Made by a program: the position numbers and the translations under genes. From contig NZ_JAKZHX010000002.1 in assembly GCF_022568815.1 (NCBI RefSeq), positions 124,001 to 188,000 of the forward strand: a stretch of DNA of 64,000 bases, read 5' to 3'. Positions 1 through 6,140 of the stretch are shown here, piece by piece. This stretch comes from Undibacterium paludis. GTDB lineage: Bacteria; Pseudomonadota; Gammaproteobacteria; Burkholderiales; Burkholderiaceae_D. The notes beneath the pieces were generated by a model. It had not been told where the DNA came from, made no database searches, and was given only the letters and a program-made list of their open reading frames with translations. Numbering within the stretch: the first letter of the stretch is position 1; every line of letters starts with the position of its first letter.

Positions 1-170
1 CGCTGCAAATAGATCCCTCGCGTGCGATTGCTTACCTGAACCTGGGTGACGCCAGGGCGCTGCAAAATGAAAATGAAAAGGCGAAGAAAGCCTATACCAG
101 TTTCCTTGAGTTATCGCCAAACAGCCCAAATGCCAACTATGTCAAGGAAGCTTTAAAAAAATTGAATTGA
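1..170 (+). CDS. C-terminal end of a TPR-repeat protein (5' end outside window)
   Basis: The first 170 bases hold an open frame (codons from base 3) ending in TGA at 168-170. The residues read like the last tetratricopeptide helices: a segment with LGDARALQNENEKAKKAYTS followed by FLELSPNSPNA, matching the usual TPR pattern of G/A, Y and P positions. TPR modules form helical scaffolds for protein-protein contacts, and no specific partner can be named from this fragment. The gene runs in the same direction as the HTH gene that follows 60 bases later, but co-transcription cannot be judged. Confidence 0.7.
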   Translation, partial: LQIDPSRAIAYLNLGDARALQNENEKAKKAYTSFLELSPNSPNANYVKEALKKLN

Positions 171-207
171 GACAGTTGAAAAAATAGAAAATCAAGACAG
201 CTATAAA

Positions 208-229
208 TCAGGAATAATTCAGGAATAAG
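208..229 (+). repeat. Tandem 11-bp direct repeat covering the ribosome binding site of the YdiL-like gene
   Basis: TCAGGAATAAT at 208-218 is followed directly by TCAGGAATAAG at 219-229, one base before the ATG at 231. Each copy contains an AGGA Shine-Dalgarno core. The second copy is suitably placed for the start codon; the first lies further upstream. It may be an ordinary slippage duplication or a binding site for the regulator encoded next. Confidence 0.6.
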
Positions 230-230
230 A

Positions 231-701
231 ATGAATGGCGTAACATTGAAAGCAATCCGCAGCTTGCTGCATTTTAGTCAGCATGAGGCTGCCGAGCTAA
301 TCGGTGGTGTCTCGCAACGTAGCTGGAGCAGCTGGGAAGCCGGAGAGCAAAAGATTCCGCAAGATGTGATATCAATGGTCAATTATTTGTTGAGTTGTCG
401 CAAAAAGGCAATTGCCGACACACAGGCAGCGATAAAAACCCATTACCAGCAAATGCCGGCAGGCGTAAGTAAAAAACCGATCGCGCTGGTCTGGTATGAT
501 AGTTTTGAAGATTGGTGCACCTTGCCTTATCGTGAATCGATTATGTGGCGACCCCAGCAATCTGTAGTGGCACATCTGATTTCGATAGAAAACTGCAGTG
601 TCATACAGTTTGATGCCAATGCCTATGGCAACTGGCTGGGGCGACGCGCAGACAGTGATTCCATGCGCAATCAATGGGCGGATGAACAGGTGCCTGCCTG
701 A
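231..701 (+). CDS. YdiL/Aca2-like helix-turn-helix protein
   Basis: This is a 156-residue cytoplasmic DNA-binding protein. Residues 1-60 resemble Xre-type HTH proteins of the YdiL (DUF1870) family: MNGVTLKAIRSLLHFSQHEA, then an AAELIGGVSQRSWSSWEAG recognition region and IPQDVISMV. Residues about 80-130 keep the family tail with ALVWYDSFEDW and RPQQSVVAHL. E. coli YdiL has about 118 residues and the same order of motifs; the anti-CRISPR-associated repressor Aca2 belongs to the same fold family. No anti-CRISPR-like neighbour is visible here, so a role as a small chromosomal regulator is all that can be inferred. The start follows a good AGGA site. Confidence 0.75.
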   Translation: MNGVTLKAIRSLLHFSQHEAAELIGGVSQRSWSSWEAGEQKIPQDVISMVNYLLSCRKKAIADTQAAIKTHYQQMPAGVSKKPIALVWYDSFEDWCTLPYRESIMWRPQQSVVAHLISIENCSVIQFDANAYGNWLGRRADSDSMRNQWADEQVPA

Positions 702-753
702 TCACTGAGATTATGGCAGGGCAGTCGCGACTTTTACTTAACGCTGGTGTTGC

Positions 754-1869
754 CTACCTTTGCCCTATGCTGGTTTCACCAAACAAGTTTTTAAGATCGC
801 GTGGCTGTGAGCGCCAGTACTGACGCGGCGCATCCACCGACGCTCCCAGTGCTGCAGCGGCATGCCAGGGCCAGTGCGGATCATATAGAATTCCCCGGGC
901 GATACCTATTGCATCAGCCTGTCCGGCTGAGATAATTTCTTCAGCCTGTTGTGCATCGGTAATCATACCAACAGCAATCACGGGTATGTCGACATCTCGT
1001 TTGATTGCTTCTGCCAGATGGACTTGATAACCGGGTCCTACAGGGATTTTCTGTGCCGGTGAAACGCCGCCGCTTGATACGTGAATAAAGTCGCAACCAC
1101 GCTCCTGCAAATTTTTTGCGAATTGCCTGCTTTGTGCGACATCCCAGCCGCCTTCTACCCAGTCGGTGGCCGAAATACGTACGCCAACTGTCATCTTTTT
1201 ATGGGAAACGGCAGCACGAACTGCGTCAAACACTTCAAGCGGGAAGCGCAAGCGATTTTCCAGCGGCCCGCCGTAGGCGTCAGTGCGTTGATTCGATATC
1301 GGCGACAGGAATTGATGCAATAAATAGCCGTGGGCTGCATGTAACTCTATCGCATCCAGGCCAAGGCGTTCTGCACGTATGGCGGCATCGACAAAGGCCT
1401 GTTTGATACGCATCAAGCCGGCTTCATCCAATGCCAGTGGTGCGCGCTCACCCTGGGCATGGGGCAGGGCGGAAGGCGCGGCCATCTGCCAGCCGCCATT
1501 TTCGATGGCGATCAACTGACCACCATCCCATGGCGCCTGGCTGGATGCCTTGCGACCGGCATGACCCAGTTGTATGACAAGGGGCATGGTCGAATGCCTT
1601 CGTACGGCGGTGATGACTGTCGCCAATGCAGCCTCATTTTCATCTGACCACAAGCCAAGGTCGCCTGGAGAAATGCGACCTATGGATTCAACCGCCGTCG
1701 CTTCCAGTATCAGCATGCCGGCACCAGACAGGGCAAGCTGACCCAAATGTATCAGATGCCAGTCTGTGGCATTGCCATCAACAGCAGAGTATTGGCACAT
1801 GGGTGCGATGATGATGCGGTTTTTTAACTTCAGTGGTCCAAGTTGGAGTGGCGAGAATAGGGCGCTCAT
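754..1869 (-). CDS. NADH:flavin oxidoreductase of the old yellow enzyme family (YqjM/NamA class)
   Basis: This is a 371-residue soluble FMN-dependent ene-reductase that would reduce activated C=C bonds with NAD(P)H. It shows the class hallmarks: LFSPLQLGPLKLKNRIIIAP at the N-terminus, CQYSA with the cysteine typical of YqjM-type enzymes, QLGHAGRKAS, the proton-donor region IELHAAHGYLLHQFLSP, and GGPLENRLRF. The start at 1869 is preferred over an upstream in-frame ATG at 1911 because CAGGA lies six bases before it and the family begins there. The physiological substrate is unknown; xenobiotic or aldehyde stress is the usual suggestion. Confidence 0.9.
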   Translation of the reverse strand: MSALFSPLQLGPLKLKNRIIIAPMCQYSAVDGNATDWHLIHLGQLALSGAGMLILEATAVESIGRISPGDLGLWSDENEAALATVITAVRRHSTMPLVIQLGHAGRKASSQAPWDGGQLIAIENGGWQMAAPSALPHAQGERAPLALDEAGLMRIKQAFVDAAIRAERLGLDAIELHAAHGYLLHQFLSPISNQRTDAYGGPLENRLRFPLEVFDAVRAAVSHKKMTVGVRISATDWVEGGWDVAQSRQFAKNLQERGCDFIHVSSGGVSPAQKIPVGPGYQVHLAEAIKRDVDIPVIAVGMITDAQQAEEIISAGQADAIGIARGILYDPHWPWHAAAALGASVDAPRQYWRSQPRDLKNLFGETSIGQR

Positions 1870-1962
1870 AAAATTCCTGGCTGTGTGGCTAACGAAAAAC
1901 CTGTCAATCATTATGCCTGTACGATCGAATTACTGCAGGCTACGGTATGAGCAGGCTACAGT

Positions 1963-2181
1963 TCATTCAATCTCTTGTACTAGCGCCTTGATTTTGGTGG
2001 CTTTTTCAAAATGGTCCAGTTTGTTTTCCATGATCCACCATGTAGCCGCTTCCATCAACAATTCAGGATCATCGTTTTTATTGGCAAAGAAAGCGTAAAA
2101 CGACAAGCCGACGTTTTCACCCTTTTGTCTGATTTTTTGATCGCAGATTTCGATGATCTTATTTTTTAAGACACTTTGCAT
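1963..2181 (-). CDS. Small conserved hypothetical protein (DUF6500-like)
   Basis: This is a 72-residue acidic/basic helical protein with no signal or membrane segment. The core, with FYAFFANKNDDPELLMEAAT and WWIMENKLDHFEKATKI, matches my memory of a small conserved proteobacterial family catalogued as DUF6500, whose function is unknown. It lies between the Nudix gene and the flavin reductase gene, all on the minus strand with gaps of 34 and 93 bases, so the three could be read through in one transcript. Confidence 0.65.
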   Translation of the reverse strand: MQSVLKNKIIEICDQKIRQKGENVGLSFYAFFANKNDDPELLMEAATWWIMENKLDHFEKATKIKALVQEIE

Positions 2182-2215
2182 TCTTGGGTATTACCTTGAT
2201 CTAATGTGAATTGAC

Positions 2216-2761
2216 TCATTCTTTCATCCGCAAATAATGCAGACAACGATAGTAAGAGGCTATATGCAATGCCTGAGAAAATTGGCCCTCTTGGATTTTT
2301 TTTCCAACATCGGCAATTGGCAGGAAATTAAATTGAATGTCTTCGGATACATCCAGATTTTGACTTCCTGCAGAACTTATTTCTTCAGCCAGAAAAACAT
2401 GGATTGTGCTTGTTTGTCGTGCCGGATTTGTGAACATACGTCCAATAGTCGTCCATTTATTGGCAATGTAAGAGGTTTCTTCTCTTAATTCTCTTTGCGC
2501 AGCAGCAAGCGGTGTTTCGCCATGATTCAGGGCTCCTCCCGGTAATTCCAGGCATGTCCGCCCAACCCCGTGACGATACTGGGTGACTGTCAATACCTGG
2601 CTTTGCTCGTTGACGGCAAAGATATGTACGTTGTCAGGTTCATCTATAACGTAGTAAGGATCAATCATTTGACCATTTGAGAGTTGGCATTGGTCCGCAC
2701 GCAGTTTTAGCCATTGGTCGGTGATCAAGATGGAGGATTTAATGATTTTCCAGTTATCCAT
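2216..2761 (-). CDS. Nudix hydrolase
   Basis: This is a 181-residue cytoplasmic Nudix enzyme that would hydrolyse nucleoside diphosphates linked to another group, probably an ADP-ribose/ADP-sugar-type substrate judging by overall length and layout. The Nudix box is visible as GALNHGETPLAAAQRELREE, following LELPG. In the consensus GX5EX7REUXEEXGU all metal-binding Glu positions are present, but the late Gly is replaced by Ser (EETSY). The ATG at 2761 was chosen over a TTG six codons upstream; neither has a strong Shine-Dalgarno. It is divergent from the MtfA gene across about 215 bases. Confidence 0.85.
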   Translation of the reverse strand: MDNWKIIKSSILITDQWLKLRADQCQLSNGQMIDPYYVIDEPDNVHIFAVNEQSQVLTVTQYRHGVGRTCLELPGGALNHGETPLAAAQRELREETSYIANKWTTIGRMFTNPARQTSTIHVFLAEEISSAGSQNLDVSEDIQFNFLPIADVGKKIQEGQFSQALHIASYYRCLHYLRMKE

Positions 2762-2976
2762 TCGTATTTGCGGCAACAAGCCATGATCGATTTAGAGCGT
2801 ATGATTTTATACAGTGCCATTGACTTTGGCAGACATGGGCCCATTTGCTTCATATCCAGCGAGCTTGGTAACGACATGCCAGCTTCCTGGCAGTTGCTTG
2901 CTCATCACGCTTGGGCAATGTGGCAAAGAATACTTCACTTTTTTGCTTATGCAGATAATTTCTGTGAGATTCTACA

Positions 2977-3783
2977 ATGACTTGGCTTTTACTTTTTGTA
3001 GCTGTTTTTGTCTTCGGCATTTTTCTTATACCCAAAATGCGCTTGCGGCATGTGCTTGCCCAGGCCTTCCCTTTAAATTATTCAAAGATATTGCGAAAAA
3101 ACCTGCCGGCTTACTCTCGCATGCCGACTGATTTGCAGATGCAATTAAAACGCCGCATACGTCAATTTCTCTATCAAAAGACTTTTGTAGGGTGTGGTGG
3201 CCTGGTCATTACTGACGAGATCAGGGTGACCATAGCCGGTAAGGCTTGTTTGTTGCTATTGAATCGCAATTCTGATGTTTTCCCCCAGTTGACGCATGTA
3301 TTGGTATACCCATCTGCATTTGTCGCACCTAGGCAGCAGATGAATGCCGGTGGTGTGGTTACACATACCAATCAGGGCCTGAGCGGGGAATCATGGAGTG
3401 ATGGTCGCGTGATACTGGCATGGGATCAGTCTGCAAATAACCCTAAGACAGAGGCCCTTGGGCAAGATGTTGTATTGCATGAGTTTGCTCATCAACTTGA
3501 TAGTGAAACTGGTTCCGTCAATGGTGCACCAGCATTGAAGAATGCAGCTTCTTATCGCGTTTGGTCACAAGTGATGGGGCAGGAGTTTGAGCAACTGCAA
3601 CTGGCGACCGAGCACGGCGCTCCAACTGTTATCGATCCATATGGAGCTACCAGTCCTGCAGAATTTTTTGCCGTTACAACAGAAGCGTTTTTCAAAAAGA
3701 GTACAGAGTTGGCCTGCGCGCATCCTGCACTATTTGAGCAGTTGAGAGGCTTTTACTGTGTAGACCCAAGAGATTGGGTTTAG
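2977..3783 (+). CDS. mtfA: MtfA-type zinc metallopeptidase
   Basis: This 268-residue protein has an N-terminal hydrophobic stretch (residues 3-18, LLLFVAVFVFGIFLIP) and the MtfA domain. The zinc motif is VVLHEFAHQLD (HEXXH), with the downstream SPAEFFAVTTEAFF segment supplying the third, glutamate-type ligand region. E. coli MtfA is an aminopeptidase that binds the glucose-PTS regulator Mlc. The family is found in many proteobacteria without that system, so the role here is uncertain. The N-terminal segment suggests membrane anchoring, unlike the shorter E. coli protein. No Shine-Dalgarno is obvious before the ATG. Confidence 0.85.
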   Translation: MTWLLLFVAVFVFGIFLIPKMRLRHVLAQAFPLNYSKILRKNLPAYSRMPTDLQMQLKRRIRQFLYQKTFVGCGGLVITDEIRVTIAGKACLLLLNRNSDVFPQLTHVLVYPSAFVAPRQQMNAGGVVTHTNQGLSGESWSDGRVILAWDQSANNPKTEALGQDVVLHEFAHQLDSETGSVNGAPALKNAASYRVWSQVMGQEFEQLQLATEHGAPTVIDPYGATSPAEFFAVTTEAFFKKSTELACAHPALFEQLRGFYCVDPRDWV

Positions 3784-4202
3784 CTGAGATCGTAAAAATT
3801 ACTCTGATGGGTTTGAAATTGAACGATAAAATATGTCATAAAAAAACAAATTTATTCATTTGATGCTTATATTTGTCATTAATTACTTGTTATATATAAA
3901 AATTTGTGTCAAGATAATCTGACTGATTTAGTTGATGAGAATACCGTATCGTGAAACACACTGACAAAACAATTGCTCAACAAAGTTTGCGTCTGATGAC
4001 GTCAATATTGACGTCTGTGGCTGAATTTATCCGTAATCATGTGACTGTCTTGGATAGTGGCGGGGTGGCGCCCCCTGGTATGGTCATAGCGGAGCCCGCA
4101 TGCTTCCGGGCACAAGGCGCGGATGTTTGTGAAACTGGAAATCTGGGCCATGCATTTTATTGGACAAAAATAGTCGACATCCGAGGGGCTAACCCCTGAC
4201 AC

Positions 4203-4229
4203 TGTGGAAGCACTGCCAGTGCTTCCACA
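4203..4229. repeat. Perfect 12-bp inverted repeat (stem-loop)
   Basis: The arms TGTGGAAGCACT (4203-4214) and AGTGCTTCCACA (4218-4229) are separated by GCC, so the stem could close further to a one-base loop. It lies 11 bases before the terminator stem, which suggests two stacked 3'-end hairpins of one RNA. Confidence 0.85.
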
Positions 4230-4240
4230 ATGAAAGTTGT

Positions 4241-4276
4241 AAAGCCCGGATGCCTGTAAAGCTCCGGGCTTTTTTT
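4241..4276 (+). terminator. Rho-independent terminator
   Basis: There is a perfect 10-bp stem AAAGCCCGGA / TCCGGGCTTT (4241-4250 with 4263-4272), a 12-base loop and a run of T to 4276. No gene ends just upstream, so it most likely terminates a non-coding transcript, or a distant read-through from mtfA. Confidence 0.85.
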
Positions 4277-4363
4277 ATGAGGTTTTCAAAACCAGGTTTT
4301 GGAAACCCAGCAGTGAAACCCGCCATGAGGCGGTCGTGCCGGGAAACACCGGATAACACGGGA

Positions 4364-4378
4364 TTCTTTAACAATTTG
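4364..4378 (+). promoter_or_regulatory. boxA-like antitermination sequence
   Basis: TTCTTTAACAATTTG matches the E. coli rrn boxA core (CTCTTTAACAATTT) at nearly every position. BoxA recruits NusB/S10 in ribosomal leaders and some phage operons. No rRNA follows here; downstream lie strong hairpins, small ORFs and the tRNA-Cys. Confidence 0.4.
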
Positions 4379-4395
4379 GGAAGAACGATGACGAG

Positions 4396-4434
4396 CTCTT
4401 TATTCATTCCATTTCAAATGGGTTGAATAAAGAG
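4396..4434. repeat. Long near-perfect hairpin
   Basis: CTCTTTATTCA (4396-4406) pairs with TGAATAAAGAG (4424-4434). Inside, after a two-base mismatch on each side, CCATTT pairs with AAATGG around a single C. That is 17 base pairs in 39 bases, with no coding frame across it. Confidence 0.9.
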
Positions 4435-4478
4435 AAAGTCTGATCAACTCACACAAATGCCTATGTGATTATTCGCGG

Positions 4479-4518
4479 CATTTCAAAAGACTGCTGATTT
4501 CAGTTTTCTTTTGAAATG
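4479..4518. repeat. Perfect 12-bp inverted repeat with 16-base loop
   Basis: CATTTCAAAAGA (4479-4490) pairs with TCTTTTGAAATG (4507-4518); the loop can form an inner CTG/CAG pairing. It sits 44 bases after the 4396-4434 hairpin in the same gene-free stretch. Confidence 0.9.
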
Positions 4519-4582
4519 AAGAGTCTGTTGCTGTGTTTGCCTGGCAATCATCAGTAATGCTTCATTTGTAGGAGGTTATATA

Positions 4583-4654
4583 TTGCGATTTCACTATTCT
4601 GAAAGAATAATATGGTTGCCTTGGACGCAGATTGATTTCTGCTCCCTGAAATGA
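4583..4654 (+). CDS. Possible 23-residue peptide ORF with a consensus Shine-Dalgarno
   Basis: AGGAGG at 4570-4575 is followed seven bases later by TTG at 4583, which opens a 23-codon frame ending at TGA 4652-4654 (begins MRFHYSERIIW, ends DFCSLK). The ribosome binding site is far better than that of most genes nearby. A small hairpin (TATTCT/AGAATA, 4595-4609) lies within it. It may be a leader peptide for the gene at 4684. There is no homology I recognise, and chance cannot be excluded. Confidence 0.3.
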   Translation: MRFHYSERIIWLPWTQIDFCSLK

Positions 4655-4683
4655 TAAAAACAATAGCAAAAAAGTAAAAAAAG

Positions 4684-4917
4684 ATGTTTATGATTTATTG
4701 GTCTATCTGTATTGATGGACAAAAGCAGGCTTGTCTCAAAGAGTTTGCTCAAGAAGACATGACCATGGCTTTGCAATTTGCCGAATCCTTGCGTGCGCAG
4801 CAACGTCAGGGTCAGGCATTGAGCCATATAACGATGGCATGTGAAAACCCGAATTCAGTAGGCCATGCGGGTGTGGCAGATGTTGCGCCCGGATATGCAT
4901 GGAAAAAACGACGTTGA
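4684..4917 (+). CDS. Small conserved hypothetical protein ending in W-K-K-R-R
   Basis: This is a 77-residue soluble protein (or 75 residues from the second ATG at 4690). It starts with YWSICIDGQKQ, has a helical middle (ALQFAESLRAQQRQGQALSH) and ends with ENPNSVGHAGV and GYAWKKRR. I recall similar short betaproteobacterial proteins with a C-x-D/N-G beginning, a SE/EN-P-x-x-V-G middle and a YxWKKRR end, all without assigned function. The tRNA-Cys begins five bases after the stop codon, so the two may share a transcript. The upstream region is purine-rich (AAAAAAG) rather than a consensus Shine-Dalgarno. Confidence 0.65.
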   Translation: MFMIYWSICIDGQKQACLKEFAQEDMTMALQFAESLRAQQRQGQALSHITMACENPNSVGHAGVADVAPGYAWKKRR

Positions 4918-4922
4918 TCAAT

Positions 4923-4996
4923 ACCTGGTTGCCTGAGTGGTCTAAAGGCGCAGTCTGCAAAACTGTTGTTCGTCGGTTCGAATCCGGCACCAGGTT
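4923..4996 (+). tRNA. tRNA-Cys (anticodon GCA), sequence-divergent, no encoded CCA
   Basis: A cloverleaf folds without strain. The acceptor ACCTGGT/ACCAGGT is a perfect 7 bp. The D-arm is GCCT/AGGC with an 11-base loop starting GAGTGG. The anticodon stem GCAGT/ACTGT encloses the loop CTGCAAA, giving anticodon GCA at 4956-4958. The T-arm is GTCGG/CCGGC with loop TTCGAAT. The discriminator is T at 4996, as cysteine tRNAs require. Oddities: the first pair is A-U instead of the usual G-C, the D-arm looks like those of serine/leucine tRNAs with almost no linkers, and the 3' end reads TCTT rather than TCCA. Confidence 0.8.
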
Positions 4997-5283
4997 CTTG
5001 CCTGCATTCAGTGCGCGCTTGCATGAAATGCTAATTTGCGGCAGTACAGCATGAAAAAATCACAAGACTTGTGTGCTCTTGCAGAGTGGGGTTCGTACCG
5101 TGTCTTTTGGCAATTGCAGAGCGTGACAGCCTTGGCGAGTGGTCGGTATGCAACATGCATTGATGCTGATTCCAGTGCCCCACTTCAATGGATAATCAGA
5201 GTATATTCAAATAGTTCTATTTGATATGCTTATACAGCTCATTCTTCCCAAATTGAAAAACATCCCATCAAAACAGGTGATGT

Positions 5284-5844
5284 ATGCAACAAATATTGGT
5301 ATTGGATATCGCAGGAATACCCTATGACTGGATAAGCCAGAATGACGCTGCCAGTCACTACGCCGCAAACAAGGTAGCGTGGGAACTGGGGGACCAGGTA
5401 TTCTTGCTGCGCGGCGGATACAACAAAAATGGCGAGCAATCGAAAATTGCTATTCGCCCCATTATCTCCATTCGTAGTAATGATGGATTGGCAAAAAATA
5501 AGCGTCACCATATCCCTTTGGGGGATGGTAACCGCCTGCTGTATGCGCGTGATAAATATATCTGTGCGTATTGTGGGGAGCAATTTGCTTATCACGAACT
5601 GTCACGTGATCATGTACTGGCTACTTCTCGTGGGGGCAAAGACGTGTGGGAAAACTGTGTCACTGCCTGTCGTACCTGCAATCATGCCAAAGGCAATAAA
5701 CTTGTCCATGATTTCAAGCCTTTGATTTATGTCCCTTATGCGCCATGTCGTTTTGAACACTTCATCTTGAGCGGAAGAAATGTAATCGCTGATCAGCTTG
5801 ATTATTTGTCAGCAAAATTGCCACGACACAGTCGCTTGCTATAA
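5284..5844 (+). CDS. HNH endonuclease family protein
   Basis: This is a 186-residue protein with a zinc-ribbon HNH nuclease domain at about residues 95-140. It shows CAYCG (first cysteine pair), SRDHV (the catalytic H within the DH pair), NCVTACRTCNHAKGN (second cysteine pair plus the N/H of the motif). The N-terminal 90 residues begin with LVLDIAGIPYDW and carry the family-specific region. Such stand-alone HNH proteins are widespread in beta- and gammaproteobacterial chromosomes; their target is unknown. It is followed at once by a good terminator. The 287 bases before it hold only an unsupported 62-codon frame (5036-5224). Confidence 0.85.
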   Translation: MQQILVLDIAGIPYDWISQNDAASHYAANKVAWELGDQVFLLRGGYNKNGEQSKIAIRPIISIRSNDGLAKNKRHHIPLGDGNRLLYARDKYICAYCGEQFAYHELSRDHVLATSRGGKDVWENCVTACRTCNHAKGNKLVHDFKPLIYVPYAPCRFEHFILSGRNVIADQLDYLSAKLPRHSRLL

Positions 5845-5881
5845 ATGTGCATGATTCATATCAGTATGATATCTATCAAAA

Positions 5882-5911
5882 AAAGAGGCTCAATCGGAGC
5901 CTCTTTTTTTT
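5882..5911. terminator. Rho-independent terminator after the HNH gene
   Basis: The stem AAAGAGGCTC / GAGCCTCTTT (5882-5891, 5897-5906) has a five-base loop and a T run to 5911. The A-rich other side allows bidirectional use. Confidence 0.9.
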
Positions 5912-6140
5912 GATGAACTCTGATTCCATGCATCCATCTTGTCAATCAGATCAATAGAAACAAATTGTTAATTGTTTTATTACCATTTTAAAAAAATGCT
6001 ACTATGTATGTGCTGAAAAGTGACATCCTTTTGCAATGATTGACTGATGATACTGGGAAACAATTTACACATATCTGTAAATTGGGTTCATGCCAGATCA
6101 GTGTATGAAATTGAGCGATTTGCTTTTGCCAGGAGTTCAA

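Larger units (their letters stand above)
3784..4582. other. Gene-poor, hairpin-rich region; candidate structured RNA(s)
   Basis: The 800 bases after mtfA contain no convincing long gene. An AT-rich first part has a possible promoter (TTGTCA, then TATATAAA at about 3874-3903). From about 4060 on, hairpins follow one after another: GGGG(TGGCG)CCCC near 4062-4074, AGGGG(CTAA)CCCCT at 4184-4197, a 12-bp stem at 4203-4229, a terminator at 4241-4276, GGTTTT(C)AAAACC near 4281-4293, CCGCC(ATGA)GGCGG near 4319-4332, and two long stems at 4396-4434 and 4479-4518. Two overlapping open frames (3951-4199 plus, 4002-4202 minus) look incidental. A small RNA ending at 4276 and a second structured transcript after it is my best reading. 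Confidence 0.45.

Noticed and set aside
3951-4199. 82-codon plus-strand frame beginning at GTG
   Set aside because: No ribosome site, no recognisable motif, and it is overlapped by several RNA-like hairpins and an opposite frame; more likely non-coding.
4364-4378. Leader of a ribosomal RNA operon
   Set aside because: The boxA core matches but no 16S sequence follows within the region.
4060-4520. CRISPR array or integron attC cluster
   Set aside because: The stems are all different in sequence and spacing; there is no repeated unit.
4923-4996. Selenocysteine or suppressor tRNA
   Set aside because: The anticodon loop is CTGCAAA, giving GCA (Cys), the acceptor is a normal 7 bp and the variable loop is short, so tRNA-Sec is excluded.
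5036-5224. 62-codon frame between the tRNA and the HNH gene
   Set aside because: No Shine-Dalgarno and no protein family features; kept out of the gene list.
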